Positions 27,984-38,432 of a stretch of DNA of 64,000 nucleotides are shown one piece after another. The stretch covers positions 372,001-436,000 of the forward strand of contig NZ_VITI01000002.1 in NCBI RefSeq assembly GCF_007827795.1, read 5' to 3'. Positions within the stretch are counted from its first letter, which is position 1. Each line of letters starts with the position of its first letter. The notes below the pieces were generated by a model. It did no database searches. It was not told the DNA's origin and worked only from the letters and a program-made list of their open reading frames with translations. A program made the translations under genes and the position numbers. This DNA is from Azospirillum brasilense (lineage in GTDB: Bacteria; Pseudomonadota; Alphaproteobacteria; Azospirillales; Azospirillaceae).

Positions 27984-28190
27984 AAACATAGCAGAGAGAG
28001 TCCGTGGCGCCAACATATTCCTTGGTGGTTGCCCATCGTCGGCTCCCCGGCATTCCCGCATCGCGACCCTGCGTCCCACGCGGCCGGAAAGGGACGTGTA
28101 CCGGTGGCAAGTCGCCTGCGTCCGGCACATATCTGTCCGGGCTTTCGGAGCTTTTTTTGGCGCCTTCCCTTCCCCTCCGGTTTCGGCTAA

Positions 28191-28205
28191 GAACACTCCA
28201 TGAAC
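28191..28205 (+). promoter_or_regulatory. LexA-like SOS box overlapping the uvrA start codon
   Basis: The same GAAC-N7-GAAC motif covers the uvrA ATG (28200-28202). If LexA binds here it would sit downstream of the promoter as a roadblock. The motif is the proximal member of an exact 18-base repeat (28190-28207 and 27968-27985). uvrA is SOS-controlled in many bacteria, which supports the reading; binding itself is inference. Confidence 0.5.
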
Positions 28206-31052
28206 AAGCACATCAGTGTCCGCGGCGCGCGGGAGCACAACCTCAAGAACGTCGATGTCGATCTGCCTCGGGACGAGCTGATCGTCATCACCGGCTTGTC
28301 GGGATCGGGCAAGTCATCGCTGGCGTTCGACACGATCTACGCGGAAGGCCAGCGGCGCTACGTCGAGAGCCTGTCGGCCTACGCGCGCCAGTTCCTGGAG
28401 CTGATGCAGAAACCGGACGTCGACTCGATCGAGGGGCTGTCGCCGGCCATCTCCATCGAGCAGAAGACGACCTCGAAGAATCCGCGCTCCACCGTCGGCA
28501 CGGTGACGGAGATCTACGACTACATGCGCCTGCTGTGGGCGCGGGTCGGCATCCCCTACTCCCCAGCCACCGGCCTGCCCATCGAGAGCCAGACGGTCAG
28601 CCAGATGGTCGACCGCATCCTGGCGATGCCTGAGGGCACGCGCCTGCTGCTGCTGGCCCCGATCATCCGCGGCCGCAAGGGCGAGTACAAGAAGGAGATC
28701 CAGGACCTCCGCAAGCGCGGCTTCCAGCGCGTGCGTGTCGACGGCACGATGCACGAGATCGACGAGGTTCCGGCGCTTAATAAGAAGCTGAAGCACGACA
28801 TCGACGTGGTGGTGGACCGCATCGTCGTGCGTGAGGGGCTGGGCAACCGGCTTGCCGATTCGCTGGAGACGGCGCTCGGCCTCGCCGACGGAATCATCTT
28901 CGTCGAGAACGCCGAGTCGCACGAGCAGACCGTCTTCTCGCAGAAATTCGCCTGCCCGGTGTCCGGCTTCACCATCCCGGAGATCGAGCCGCGGCTGTTC
29001 TCCTTCAACAACCCGTTCGGCGCCTGCCCGGCCTGCGACGGGCTGGGCAGCAAGATCTACTTCGACCCCATGCTGGTCGTTCCGGACGAGCGGTTGTCGC
29101 TGAAAAAGGGCGCCATCGCCCCCTGGGCCGGCTCCTCGTCCCAGTATTACGTGCAGACGCTGGAGAGCATCGCCCAGCATTTCGGCGTCGCCATGGACAC
29201 GCCGTGGGAAAAGCTGCCGGAGAAGGTCCGCCAGACCATCCTCTACGGCTCCGACGGCGCGCCGATCACGATGACCTACGACGACGGGCTGCGCAGCTAC
29301 CAGACGAACAAAGCCTTCGAGGGCATCGTCAACAACCTGGAGCGCCGCTACCGCGAGACGGAAAGCGCCTACATGCGGGAGGAGCTGTCGAAGTATCAGT
29401 CCTCCCAACCCTGCGAAACCTGCAAGGGCGCCCGCCTGAAGCCGGAGGCGCTGGCCGTCAAGGTGCACGGCCAGCACATCTCCCAGGCGGCGGAGATGTC
29501 CATCGCCGACGCGGCGACGTGGTTCAGCACGCTGAACGACCATCTGCGCCCGAAGGACAAGGAGATCGCCTACCGCATCCTCAAGGAGATCAACGAGCGG
29601 CTGGGCTTCCTCAACGCGGTGGGGCTGAAGTATCTGACGCTCAGCCGGGGCTCCGGGTCGCTGTCCGGCGGCGAGAGCCAGCGCATCCGCCTCGCCTCGC
29701 AGATCGGGTCCGGCCTGACCGGCGTGCTCTACGTGCTGGACGAGCCGTCAATCGGCCTGCACCAGCGCGACAACGACCGGCTGCTGGCGACTCTGAAGCG
29801 GCTGCGCGACCTCGGCAACACCGTGATCGTGGTCGAGCATGACGAGGACGCCATCCGCACCGCCGACTATCTGGTGGACATGGGCCCCGGCGCCGGCCAG
29901 CACGGCGGCACCGTGATCGCCCAGGGCACCCCGGCGGAGGTCCAGGCCAATCCGGACAGCGTCACGGCCCAGTTCCTCACCGGCGCCCGCTTCGTGCCGG
30001 TGCCGGACCAGCGCCGCCCCGGCCACGAGGGGCAGTTCCTGGAGGTCAAAGGCGCCCGTGCCAACAACCTTCAGAACGTCTCGGCGTGCATCCCGATGGG
30101 CACCTTCACCTGCGTCACCGGCGTGTCGGGCGGCGGCAAGTCCACCCTGATCATCGAGACGCTCTACAAGGCGGTGGCGCGCAAGCTGATGGGCGCGCGC
30201 GAGCATCCGGCCGAGCATGACGAGCTGCTGGGGCTGGAGCATCTCGACAAGGTCATCGACATCGACCAGTCGCCGATCGGCCGTACCCCGCGCTCCAACC
30301 CGGCCACCTACACCGGCGCCTTCACCCCGATCCGCGACTGGTTCGCCGGCCTGCCCGAGGCCAAGGCCCGCGGCTACGGCCCCGGCCGATTCTCCTTCAA
30401 CGTGAAGGGCGGGCGCTGCGAGGCGTGCCAGGGCGACGGCGTCATCAAGATCGAGATGCACTTCCTGCCCGACGTCTACGTCACCTGCGACGTCTGCCAC
30501 GGCAAGCGCTACAACCGCGAGACGCTGGAGGTCACCTACCGCGACAAGACCATCGCCGACGTGCTCGACATGACGGTCGAGGAGGGCAAGGAGTTCTTCA
30601 AGGCCGTGCCCGGCATCCGCGACAAGATGGAGACGCTGGAGCGGGTGGGCCTCGGCTACATCCACATCGGCCAGCCCGCCACGACACTCTCCGGCGGCGA
30701 GGCGCAGCGGGTGAAGCTGTCCAAGGAGCTGAGCCGCCGGGCCACCGGCCGCACGCTCTACATCCTCGACGAGCCGACCACCGGCCTGCATTTCGCCGAC
30801 GTGGAAAAGCTGATGGAGGTGCTCCACGCGCTGGTCGACCAGGGCAACACGGTGCTGGTGATCGAGCACAATCTGGAGGTCATCAAGACCGCCGACTGGA
30901 TCATCGACCTTGGCCCCGAGGGCGGCACCGGCGGCGGCGAGATCGTCGCGGAGGGCACCCCGGAAGACGTGGCGAAGGTCAAACGGAGTTACACCGGCCA
31001 GTATCTGGCCCCCTACCTGAAGGCGAAGCCGAAAAGCCGCAAGAGGGCATGA
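28200..31052 (+). CDS. uvrA: Excinuclease ABC subunit A
   Basis: The damage-recognition ATPase of nucleotide excision repair, 950 residues, normal length. It has two ABC modules: Walker [10 protein letters not shown] and signature LSGGESQRI in the first, GVSGGGKST and LSGGEAQRV in the second. Zinc modules are visible (CPACDGLG, and CEACQGDG with CDVCHG). The start [17 protein letters not shown] aligns with other UvrA proteins, though no good ribosome site precedes it. It is transcribed alone and followed by a strong terminator. Confidence 0.97.
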   Translation: MNKHISVRGAREHNLKNVDVDLPRDELIVITGLSGSGKSSLAFDTIYAEGQRRYVESLSAYARQFLELMQKPDVDSIEGLSPAISIEQKTTSKNPRSTVGTVTEIYDYMRLLWARVGIPYSPATGLPIESQTVSQMVDRILAMPEGTRLLLLAPIIRGRKGEYKKEIQDLRKRGFQRVRVDGTMHEIDEVPALNKKLKHDIDVVVDRIVVREGLGNRLADSLETALGLADGIIFVENAESHEQTVFSQKFACPVSGFTIPEIEPRLFSFNNPFGACPACDGLGSKIYFDPMLVVPDERLSLKKGAIAPWAGSSSQYYVQTLESIAQHFGVAMDTPWEKLPEKVRQTILYGSDGAPITMTYDDGLRSYQTNKAFEGIVNNLERRYRETESAYMREELSKYQSSQPCETCKGARLKPEALAVKVHGQHISQAAEMSIADAATWFSTLNDHLRPKDKEIAYRILKEINERLGFLNAVGLKYLTLSRGSGSLSGGESQRIRLASQIGSGLTGVLYVLDEPSIGLHQRDNDRLLATLKRLRDLGNTVIVVEHDEDAIRTADYLVDMGPGAGQHGGTVIAQGTPAEVQANPDSVTAQFLTGARFVPVPDQRRPGHEGQFLEVKGARANNLQNVSACIPMGTFTCVTGVSGGGKSTLIIETLYKAVARKLMGAREHPAEHDELLGLEHLDKVIDIDQSPIGRTPRSNPATYTGAFTPIRDWFAGLPEAKARGYGPGRFSFNVKGGRCEACQGDGVIKIEMHFLPDVYVTCDVCHGKRYNRETLEVTYRDKTIADVLDMTVEEGKEFFKAVPGIRDKMETLERVGLGYIHIGQPATTLSGGEAQRVKLSKELSRRATGRTLYILDEPTTGLHFADVEKLMEVLHALVDQGNTVLVIEHNLEVIKTADWIIDLGPEGGTGGGEIVAEGTPEDVAKVKRSYTGQYLAPYLKAKPKSRKRA

Positions 31053-31057
31053 AGTCG

Positions 31058-31083
31058 GGCCGGGGCCATCCCCGGCCTTTTTC
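31058..31083 (+). terminator. Intrinsic terminator of uvrA
   Basis: A perfect 8-bp stem (GGCCGGGG / CCCCGGCC), loop CCAT, followed by TTTTT, starting 6 bases after the uvrA stop codon. Confidence 0.9.
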
Positions 31084-31167
31084 TTCTGACCAACTTTTGT
31101 CCCGGAAACAAAGCCGCAGCGGGGGCGTTTCCTCTCCATCTTTCGCCAAACAGGATGGAGACGGAAC

Positions 31168-31368
31168 ATGTCAAGGACCATGATGTCCGGTGTGGCGCTG
31201 GCCTTCGGCGCGGCCTTGCTGGTCAGCGCCTGCGGAACCGACGAGTCCACCAGCACCACGACCACCACCACGACCACTTCGCCCGGCTACGGCAACTCCA
31301 GCCTGACCACCCCGCCGACCGGCGGCTCGACCACCACCGAGCGCACGACGACGACCAAGAGCGAATAA
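31168..31368 (+). CDS. Small Thr-rich lipoprotein
   Basis: A 66-residue protein with a lipoprotein signal peptide and lipobox LVSAC (Cys near residue 22). The mature part is low-complexity, dominated by Thr (a run of eight) with Ser, Gly and Pro. It follows a GGAGACGG ribosome site. Function unknown; such short proteins are often envelope stress or entericidin-like lipoproteins, but no specific match is claimed. Confidence 0.65.
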   Translation: MSRTMMSGVALAFGAALLVSACGTDESTSTTTTTTTTSPGYGNSSLTTPPTGGSTTTERTTTTKSE

Positions 31369-31394
31369 GGACTTTTCGCGTCAGTCCCAAAAGA

Positions 31395-31428
31395 AACGGC
31401 CGGCTCCGCACAGGCGGGACCGGCCGTT
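31395..31428 (+). terminator. Probable terminator of the lipoprotein gene
   Basis: A perfect 9-bp stem AACGGCCGG / CCGGCCGTT with further pairing inside (TCCGC with GCGGGA), 26 bases after the lipoprotein stop. Only a weak T-rich tail follows (GTCTTG). Confidence 0.65.
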
Positions 31429-31506
31429 GTCTTGCCGATCCTTTCCTTGTTCGTCCTACCAACGTACAGGTTTCAAGCCGTCCCCGCTCGGCTAGGATCG
31501 GCCACC

Positions 31507-31899
31507 TTGCCCTACCCGGTCGAGAAGGTCTGGCAGCAGATCGGCCCCTTCTGCAACCTCGGCACCTAGCACCCGGCGGTGGAAAGCTGCACTCTGCGCC
31601 GGAATGAGGGCGCGCAGGAGCGCGTGCTGGCCCTCAAGGGCGGCGGCGCGATCGAGGAGCGCCTGCTCTCCTCCTCCGCCAGCAGCCACCGCATCCGTTA
31701 CTCGATCCTGACCAGCCCGCTGCCGGTCAAGGACTACGCGGCTTCCCTGTCGGCCGAACCAGCGGGCAGGGGCGCGCGCGTCGTCTGGACGGCGCACTAC
31801 ACCTCCAACAGCGCCAGCGACGAGGAAACGCGCAAGGTGATCTCCGGCATCGTCACCGCGGGCTTCGACGGCCTGAAGCAGAAGCTCGCCGCCCGGTAA
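31507..31899 (+). pseudogene. SRPBCC-family protein, interrupted by a stop codon
   Basis: The frame reads LPYPVEKVWQQIGPFCNLGT, then TAG (31567-31569), then HPAVESCTLRRNEGAQERV and the rest of an SRPBCC (START/polyketide cyclase-like) domain ending [12 protein letters not shown]. Family members have WHPAV at this place, so TGG to TAG is the obvious change. The part before the stop also lacks a good start codon. The 106-residue frame from ATG 31579 may be annotated as a gene but lacks the first strand and helix of the fold. Confidence 0.75.
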
Positions 31900-32041
31900 G
31901 TCACCGGCCTTCGGCGGAGCGACCAGGGTCGCCGGACCGTGGGGGCGATCCTGGTCGCGATTCCGCGCCTTGGTCCGGGTTGGCCTTGCCGCCGCGACAA
32001 CGACGGTCTACTTGTTCGGCAACTTTGTGAAAGCTGCTGAT

Positions 32042-33406
32042 ATGGTCGACACGTCCCTTTCCCCCGTTCACGTCATCGGCGGCGGCCTCGCCGGGTCCGA
32101 AGCCGCCTGGCAGCTCGCCCAACGCGGCGTGCCCGTCGTGCTGCACGAGATGCGGCCCGTCCGCCCGACCGAGGCGCACAGCACCGACCAACTCGCCGAA
32201 CTGGTCTGCTCCAACTCCTTCCGGTCGGACGACGCGGAGTACAACGCGGTCGGTCTGCTGCACGAGGAGATGCGGCGCTGCGGCTCGCTGATCCTGCGCT
32301 GCGCCGACGCGCACAAGGTGCCGGCGGGCGGCGCGCTGGCCATGGACCGCGACGGTTTCGCGGGTGCCGTGACCGAGGCGATCACCAGCCATCCCCTCAT
32401 CACCATCGAGCGCGGCGAGGTCGCCGGCCTGCCGCCGGAGGACTGGGACAGCGTCGTCATCGCCACCGGCCCCCTCACCTCCCCGCCGCTGGCCGAGGCG
32501 ATCCGCAGCTTCACGGGCGAGGAGTCGCTGGCCTTCTTCGACGCCATCGCCCCCATCGTCTATCTGGAGAGCGTGGACCTGTCCAAGGCGTGGTTCCAGT
32601 CGCGCTACGACAAGCCCGGCCCCGGCGGCACCGGCAAGGACTACATCAACTGCGCCTTCGAGAAGGACGAGTACCGCGCCTTCATCGACGCCCTGCTGAC
32701 CGCCGAGAAGGTGGACTTCAAGGAGTGGGAGATGAGCACGCCCTACTTCGAAGGCTGCCTGCCCATCGAGGTGATGGCGGAGCGCGGGGTGGACACGTTG
32801 CGCTACGGCCCGATGAAGCCGGTCGGCCTGACCAACCCGCACAAGCCGGAGCGCCGCCCCTACGCGGTGGTCCAGCTCCGGCAGGACAACGCGCTGGGCA
32901 CGCTCTACAACCTCGTCGGCTTCCAGACCAAGCTGCGCCACGCCGAACAGGCGCGGATCTTCCGCATGATTCCCGGCCTGGAAAAGGCGGAGTTCGCGCG
33001 GCTCGGCGGCCTGCACCGCAACACCTTCCTGAACAGCCCGCGCCTGCTGGACGGTGCGCTGCGGCTTAAGGCGCAACCGCGCATCCGCTTCGCCGGGCAG
33101 GTGACGGGCTGCGAGGGCTATGTGGAAAGCGCCGCCGTCGGCCTGCTGGCCGGGCGCTTCGCCGCCGCCGAGCGGCTGGGCGGCGAACCGTCCGCCCCAC
33201 CGGCCACCACCGCGCTGGGGGCGATCCTCGGCCACATCACCGGCGGGGCGAACGCCGACACCTACCAGCCGATGAACGTCAATTTCGGCCTGTTCCCGCC
33301 GGTGGACGAGCGCATCCGCGGACGCGACCGCAAGCTGGCCTACACCCGCCGCGCCCTGGAGGATCTGGGCGGCTGGCTGGCCGCCGCTCCCGGCGTCGCT
33401 TCTTGA
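32042..33406 (+). CDS. trmFO: tRNA (uracil-54-C5) methyltransferase, folate/FAD-dependent
   Basis: TrmFO makes ribothymidine at position 54 of tRNA, using methylenetetrahydrofolate and FADH2. It has 454 residues from ATG 32042. The FAD-binding start [15 protein letters not shown] is near the N-terminus, followed by [12 protein letters not shown] and [10 protein letters not shown] with the conserved Cys. Later come [20 protein letters not shown] and [18 protein letters not shown]-started extension to 31970 is possible but not family-like. Confidence 0.95.
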   Translation: MVDTSLSPVHVIGGGLAGSEAAWQLAQRGVPVVLHEMRPVRPTEAHSTDQLAELVCSNSFRSDDAEYNAVGLLHEEMRRCGSLILRCADAHKVPAGGALAMDRDGFAGAVTEAITSHPLITIERGEVAGLPPEDWDSVVIATGPLTSPPLAEAIRSFTGEESLAFFDAIAPIVYLESVDLSKAWFQSRYDKPGPGGTGKDYINCAFEKDEYRAFIDALLTAEKVDFKEWEMSTPYFEGCLPIEVMAERGVDTLRYGPMKPVGLTNPHKPERRPYAVVQLRQDNALGTLYNLVGFQTKLRHAEQARIFRMIPGLEKAEFARLGGLHRNTFLNSPRLLDGALRLKAQPRIRFAGQVTGCEGYVESAAVGLLAGRFAAAERLGGEPSAPPATTALGAILGHITGGANADTYQPMNVNFGLFPPVDERIRGRDRKLAYTRRALEDLGGWLAAAPGVAS

Positions 33407-33505
33407 CCCGGCACGCCGTCATGAAACGGTCACGGAACCCATAGGACAGGCTTCACCGTCGCCGATGACCATCCGCCCCCGGAATCGCGCACTCCATGGG
33501 GCGGT

Positions 33506-35590
33506 ATGGCCATGCTTCGGGCAAAGTCGTTGGTGTTCAAACAGGTGATCGTGCTGGTTTTGGTGACGATTCTCGCCCTCGCGGCGGGAATCACCGCCCT
33601 GACCATGAAGAGCGCGGCCGACATCCAGGCCCTGTCGCTGCGGAGCGGCGACCAGCTCGGCCACCGCTATGCCGAATCGGTGCAGGCGCAGTTGAACGAC
33701 GCGATGGACGCGGCCCGCTTCGTCGCCTCCTCGCTGGTCGGCCTGAAGGCTGCGGGTCCGGTCGACCGGGCGCAGCTCACCGGCTGGCTGAAGAGCCTGG
33801 CCGACAGCAACCCGGCCTTCCTCGGCGTCTGGGTCGGGATGGAGCCGAACGCGCTCGACGGGCGTGACGCGGAGTTCATCGGCGCGCCGGGGTCCGACAA
33901 GACGGGCCGCTTCCTTCCCTACTGGAACCGCGCCTCAGGCACCGTCGCGCTGGAGGCGATCATCGGCTACGACGACCCCGGCCCCGATGGCGCCTATTAT
34001 CAGGTGCCCAAGCGCAGCCGCCGCGCCATGGTGGTCGAGCCCTACGCCTACATGGTGGCGGGCCGCCAGGTGCTGCTGGTCTCCATGGTCGTTCCGATCG
34101 TCGAGAAGGACCGGGTGATCGGCGTGGCCGGCGTCGATCTGTCCACCGACGGCATCTGGAACACGCTGAAGACGGTGACGCCCTTCGGCACCGGCTCGGT
34201 CCATCTGCTTTCCAACGGCGGCGTCTGGGCCGGGCACCCCGACTCCGCGCGGATGGGCCAGCCGCTCGCCAAGACCGACCCGGCGCTGGAGTCCGCCCTG
34301 TCGGCGATCCGCGCCGGTCAGGGATTCGAGACGCGGACCGCCGTGGACGCCGGCGAGGTGCAACGCCTGTTCATCCCGGTGTCGGTCGCCGGGACGGACA
34401 CGCCCTGGTCGCTGCTGGTGAACCTGCCGCTGGCGACAATGAACGCTCCGGCGGACAGCCTGCGCGACGTCACCATCGGCGGCGGCCTCGGCCTGCTGGT
34501 GGTGCTGGTGGTGGCGCTGCTCGCCGCCAGCCATGTCATCGTCGGCGCGCCGCTGCGGCGAACCATCACGACGCTGGAGGCGGTGGTCGCCGGCCGGCGC
34601 GGCGTCGCTGTCGCCGGCATCGACCGCCGCGATGAGATAGGGGCCATCGCGCGGGCGCTGGCCCTGTTCCAGGACAACGCCACCCGCATGGCCGAGCTGG
34701 AGGAGGAGCGCCGCCGCGAGGAGGAGCGCGCCGCCGAACGCCGCAAGCACGACCTCGCCGACGTCGCCAGCCGGTTCGAGGCGTCGGTGGGCGGCGTCGT
34801 GCGCAACGTGTCCCAACAGGCCGGCGCGATGCGCGGCACCGCGCAGAACCTCTCGGCCATCGCCACCCAGACCGACCGTCAGGCCAGCGCCGTCTCCATG
34901 GCTGCCGAGGAGGCGAGCCAGAACGTCCAGACGGTGGCCGCCGCCGCCGAGGAGCTGAGCTGCTCCATCCGCGAGATCAACGAGCGGATCGGCCGCTCCT
35001 CCCAGATGGCCGCGGACGCGGTGGCCGAGGTGGAGCGCACCAACGCCACTTTGGAAGGGCTGTCCGCCGCCGCACAGAAGATCGGCGACGTGGTCAACCT
35101 GATCCAGGGCATCGCCGGGCAGACCAACCTGTTGGCGCTCAACGCCACCATCGAGGCCGCCCGCGCCGGCGAGGCCGGCAAGGGTTTCGCCGTGGTCGCC
35201 AGCGAGGTCAAGAATCTCGCCAACCAGACCGCGAAGGCGACGGAGGACATCTCGCGGCAGATCGCCGACATGCAGACCGTCAGCGGCACGGTGGTCAGCG
35301 TTATCGGGACGGTGGGGCGGAGCATCATCGCCATCAACGAAACGATCACCGCCATCGCCGCCGCCGCGGAGCAGCAAGGCGCCGCCACCCAGGAGATCAG
35401 CCGCAACGTCCAGCAGGCGTCGATGGGCACCGCCGCCGTGTCGGACAACATCGGCGGGGTGACGCAGGCGGCGGGGTCCACCGGCACGATGGCCGATCAG
35501 GCGCTCGACGCCGCCGGCGACCTGTCGCGTGAGGCCGACCAGCTGCGCCACGAGGTGGAGCGGTTCGTGGCGATGATCCGCGCGGCTTGA
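33506..35590 (+). CDS. Methyl-accepting chemotaxis protein with dCache sensor domain
   Basis: A membrane chemoreceptor of 694 residues. Order: TM1 (about 10-33), periplasmic dCache-type sensor (about 38-310, with GRFLPYW and VIGVAGVDLSTD), TM2 (about 321-345), HAMP (about 346-400), then the cytoplasmic signalling coiled coil. The kinase-binding tip GQTNLLALNATIEAARAG lies near residues 538-555. No C-terminal pentapeptide for CheR/CheB is seen. The ligand cannot be predicted. GGGGCGG precedes the start. Confidence 0.9.
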   Translation: MAMLRAKSLVFKQVIVLVLVTILALAAGITALTMKSAADIQALSLRSGDQLGHRYAESVQAQLNDAMDAARFVASSLVGLKAAGPVDRAQLTGWLKSLADSNPAFLGVWVGMEPNALDGRDAEFIGAPGSDKTGRFLPYWNRASGTVALEAIIGYDDPGPDGAYYQVPKRSRRAMVVEPYAYMVAGRQVLLVSMVVPIVEKDRVIGVAGVDLSTDGIWNTLKTVTPFGTGSVHLLSNGGVWAGHPDSARMGQPLAKTDPALESALSAIRAGQGFETRTAVDAGEVQRLFIPVSVAGTDTPWSLLVNLPLATMNAPADSLRDVTIGGGLGLLVVLVVALLAASHVIVGAPLRRTITTLEAVVAGRRGVAVAGIDRRDEIGAIARALALFQDNATRMAELEEERRREEERAAERRKHDLADVASRFEASVGGVVRNVSQQAGAMRGTAQNLSAIATQTDRQASAVSMAAEEASQNVQTVAAAAEELSCSIREINERIGRSSQMAADAVAEVERTNATLEGLSAAAQKIGDVVNLIQGIAGQTNLLALNATIEAARAGEAGKGFAVVASEVKNLANQTAKATEDISRQIADMQTVSGTVVSVIGTVGRSIIAINETITAIAAAAEQQGAATQEISRNVQQASMGTAAVSDNIGGVTQAAGSTGTMADQALDAAGDLSREADQLRHEVERFVAMIRAA

Positions 35591-35600
35591 TTCGAAAGGG

Positions 35601-36455
35601 TCAGAACCGCCCGCGCAACGCCGCCCAGGCCAGCTTGGCGTGGCGCAGCGGGTGGGGCATCAGCACGCGCGCGGCGAAGGGGTCGTTGCCCTCCCGCGCC
35701 AGCGCGTCCAGATGCAGCCCGGCCAGCACCGCCGGCAACAGGGCCGGCAGGGCGGCACGCGGCACGGACCGGCGGAGCGCACGGGCCTTCGCCAGATGGT
35801 CGCGGGCGGCCTCCGCAACCTCGCGCGCCACGGGGCGCAGCTCGGGGGTGGAGCGCAGCTCGAACAGGTCGCCCTGTTTGGCACCGTGCGCCGCCATGCG
35901 GTCGGCTGGGAGAAGCTGGCGGTGCTGGCGGGCGTGGAAGGGCACCGCCCGGACGATGCCGGCCAGCGCGTAGCCGATCCCGGCCTGACGCCCGGCCTCC
36001 GCCGCGTCGGCACCTTTCGCCCCCAGGATCTCCAGCGCGAGTTGAACGAGCGGCGCGCCGGTGACCTCGGCATAATTGACGAGGCAGGACATGTTGGCCG
36101 GCGGGGTGTCGTCGAGGTCGGCTTCCCGCGCGTCGATCAGCCGGTCGAACAGGGTGCGGCTCAGCCCGCCCTCCCGTACGGCGGCGGCCAGCGGCTCCAT
36201 CACCGCGTGCTTGGGCACGGCGCCTCCCTCATAGACCTTATCCAGCGCATCGCGCCAGAATTGCAGCCGCATCTGGCCCAGCACCGGCTCGGTCACCACC
36301 TCGCGGGTCTTGGCAATTTCAAGGTTGAAGGCATAAAGGGCGAACAGCGATTCGCGGCGCTCCGCCGGAGCGAAGAGGCAGGTCAGGAAGCGGTCGTTGT
36401 CATATTTCCGCACCTCCCGTCCGCAATAGGACAGGTCGGGGGTCGCCTTCGCCAT
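35601..36455 (-). CDS. Squalene/phytoene synthase-like protein (NDUFAF6-like)
   Basis: A 284-residue protein of the isoprenoid synthase fold: SYCGREVRKYDNDRFL, LFALYAFNLEIAKTREVV, QMRLQFWRDALDKVY. The Asp-rich motifs needed for diphosphate binding in HpnC/HpnD are missing, as in the mitochondrial complex I assembly factor NDUFAF6, so it is probably not an enzyme. The open frame continues far upstream (antisense of hpnCDE), but ATG 36455 gives the family N-terminus. It is divergent from hpnC. Confidence 0.8.
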   Translation of the reverse strand: MAKATPDLSYCGREVRKYDNDRFLTCLFAPAERRESLFALYAFNLEIAKTREVVTEPVLGQMRLQFWRDALDKVYEGGAVPKHAVMEPLAAAVREGGLSRTLFDRLIDAREADLDDTPPANMSCLVNYAEVTGAPLVQLALEILGAKGADAAEAGRQAGIGYALAGIVRAVPFHARQHRQLLPADRMAAHGAKQGDLFELRSTPELRPVAREVAEAARDHLAKARALRRSVPRAALPALLPAVLAGLHLDALAREGNDPFAARVLMPHPLRHAKLAWAALRGRF

Positions 36456-36575
36456 GTGATGCCTGTTCTGGAAAAATGGGGGTGGCACAGTTTGGAAGCG
36501 GGGCAAAGCCCGCAAGCGCCTTATATTAGGCAGACAGGCTCTCCACACCAGCCCCGACGCGCAGCAGGCGGAACA

Positions 36576-37448
36576 ATGGCCGATTTCAACGTCGCCCCCA
36601 CCAAGCCCCGCAAACCCAGCCCGGTCGCCCGCAAGGACGCGGACTCGGAGAATTTTCCGGTCGCCTCGCGCCTGCTCCCGAAGCATCTCAGGCCGCATGT
36701 CATGGCCTTCTACCGGTTCGTCCGATTGGGCGACGACATCGCCGACGACCCCGATCTCGAGCCGGAGACCAAGCTCGCCTATCTGGAGGCGCTGGAACGC
36801 TCGCTGACCACCGGGCAGGCCAAGCACGCCTATCTGAAGCCGGCGCTGGACCTGCGCGCCAGCCTGCAGGCGACCGGGGTCAGCGACCGCCACCCCCGGC
36901 AGGTGCTGCGCGCCTTCCGGCGTGACGCGGTGGGCGCGCGGTGCCACAGCTGGAGCGACCTGCTGCTCTACTGCCGCTTCTCCGCCAACCCGGTCGGGCG
37001 CTACCTGCTGGACCTGCACGGTGAGGGCGTGGCCGCCGGGCCGGCGTCGGACGCGCTGTGCACCGCCTTGCAGGTGCTGAACCACCTCCAGGATTGCCGG
37101 GAGGACTGGAGCCAGCTCGGGCGCTGCTACATCCCGCTGGTCTGGTTCGACGATTCGGCGATCAGCGTCGAGCGGCTGGTGGAAACGGAGAGCGATGCCA
37201 AGCTGCGCGCCATCTTCGACCGCACGCTCGAGCATACCGACCGGCTGCTGGAACGCGCCGCCCCCCTGCCCGGCCTGATCCAGCACCGCGGGTTGCGGAT
37301 GGAAGCGTCGGTGATCCTCAGCCTCGCCGAGTCGCTGGCGCAGCGGCTGCGCAGCCGCGACCCGCTGAAGAAGCGGGTGGTGCTCGGCACGCATCACAAG
37401 CTGTTCGCCACCGCACGCGGGCTGGCGCGCGCCATCGGGAGCAAATAG
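36576..37448 (+). CDS. hpnC: Squalene biosynthesis protein HpnC (hydroxysqualene synthase)
   Basis: A 290-residue isoprenoid synthase. In the HpnCDE route HpnC converts presqualene diphosphate to hydroxysqualene. Both Asp-rich motifs are visible: FVRLGDDIADD (about residue 50) and NHLQDCREDW. ENFPVASRLLP at the N-terminus is typical of HpnC. The start is ATG 36576. It is the first gene of the hpnC-hpnD-hpnE run (39 bases to hpnD), which supplies squalene for hopanoids. Confidence 0.92.
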   Translation: MADFNVAPTKPRKPSPVARKDADSENFPVASRLLPKHLRPHVMAFYRFVRLGDDIADDPDLEPETKLAYLEALERSLTTGQAKHAYLKPALDLRASLQATGVSDRHPRQVLRAFRRDAVGARCHSWSDLLLYCRFSANPVGRYLLDLHGEGVAAGPASDALCTALQVLNHLQDCREDWSQLGRCYIPLVWFDDSAISVERLVETESDAKLRAIFDRTLEHTDRLLERAAPLPGLIQHRGLRMEASVILSLAESLAQRLRSRDPLKKRVVLGTHHKLFATARGLARAIGSK

Positions 37449-37487
37449 ACTCCGGCCTCTTCGACCGACACCACGCAGGACCGACGT

Positions 37488-38423
37488 ATGCCGCAGCCAT
37501 CGCTGGATTCGACGCAGAGCGACACCGCCGGCAGCCCGGCTGCCGCGGCGGCGGCGGTGACCGGGCGGTCGGGAAGCACCTTCTACTGGCCGATGCTGCT
37601 TCTCCCCCGCTCCAAACGGGCGGCGATGTTCGCCATTTACGCCTTCTGCCGGCGAATCGACGACATCGCGGACGAGCCCGGCGAGCCCGCGGAAAAGCGC
37701 GCGGCGCTCGATGCCTGGAGGACGGAGATCCGCGGCCTCTATGCCGGCGGCGCGCCCTCCAGCTCCCTGGGCGCCGCCCTGAAGGGAGCCATCGAACGCT
37801 ACGGCCTGCCACGCGGCGAGTTGGAAGCGCTGATCGACGGCATGGCGATGGACATCCCCGCGGGTGACGGCAATGGGGCCGGCAACAGCGGGGGCATGAC
37901 CGGCCCGGCATTGCCGACCCTGCGCCTCTATTGCCGCCGGGTGGCCGGCGCGGTGGGCATGCTGGCGATCCGCGTGTTCGACCGGGCCGATGCCTCCACC
38001 GAAGCCTTCGCCCTGGCGCTGGGCGAGGCGCTGCAGCTGACCAACATCCTGCGCGACCTGACGGAGGACGCCGACATCGGGCGACTCTATCTGCCGCGTG
38101 AACTGCTCGACGACGCCGGCATCGGCAGTTCCGACCCGGCCACGGTGCTCGCCCACCCCAACCTGCCCCAGACCTGCGAGGCGCTGGCCGTCCTGGCCGA
38201 GGAGCGCTTTGCCGAAGCGCGGCGGGCGCTGGCCGAAGGCCAGTCCGGCGGGCGTCGCGGTTCGCTGTGGGCGGCGGTCGCCATGATGGTGTTGTACCAC
38301 CGGCTGCTGGTGCGCCTGCGCGCGCGGGGATGGCGCGACCTCGACCGGCGGGTGCGGGTCGGCAAGCGCGAATGCGCCCTGGTGGCCGTGCGCTGCGCGC
38401 TCGGCTATCCGCCCGCCGCCTGA
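37488..38423 (+). CDS. hpnD: Presqualene diphosphate synthase HpnD
   Basis: A 311-residue enzyme joining two farnesyl diphosphates to presqualene diphosphate. Motifs: FYWPMLLLPRSKRAAMFAIY, CRRIDDIADE (first Asp-rich site), TNILRDLTEDADIGRLYLP (second Asp-rich site). The N-terminal 25 residues are a low-complexity Ala/Ser extension. It lies between hpnC and hpnE with short gaps. Confidence 0.92.
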   Translation: MPQPSLDSTQSDTAGSPAAAAAAVTGRSGSTFYWPMLLLPRSKRAAMFAIYAFCRRIDDIADEPGEPAEKRAALDAWRTEIRGLYAGGAPSSSLGAALKGAIERYGLPRGELEALIDGMAMDIPAGDGNGAGNSGGMTGPALPTLRLYCRRVAGAVGMLAIRVFDRADASTEAFALALGEALQLTNILRDLTEDADIGRLYLPRELLDDAGIGSSDPATVLAHPNLPQTCEALAVLAEERFAEARRALAEGQSGGRRGSLWAAVAMMVLYHRLLVRLRARGWRDLDRRVRVGKRECALVAVRCALGYPPAA

Positions 38424-38432
38424 CGGGCCGGC

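Noticed and set aside
28141..28158. Terminator-like T-run before uvrA
   Set aside because: Only a 4-bp stem precedes the seven T residues; too weak to call.
26874..28190. 438-codon plus-strand open frame
   Set aside because: Antisense of ssb and of the first recombinase; low-complexity Ala/Thr runs mirror the Gly-rich SSB linker.
27978..28190. 70-codon leader ORF before uvrA
   Set aside because: Has a duplicated start region but no ribosome site and no protein-like composition; kept only as part of the LexA-box finding.
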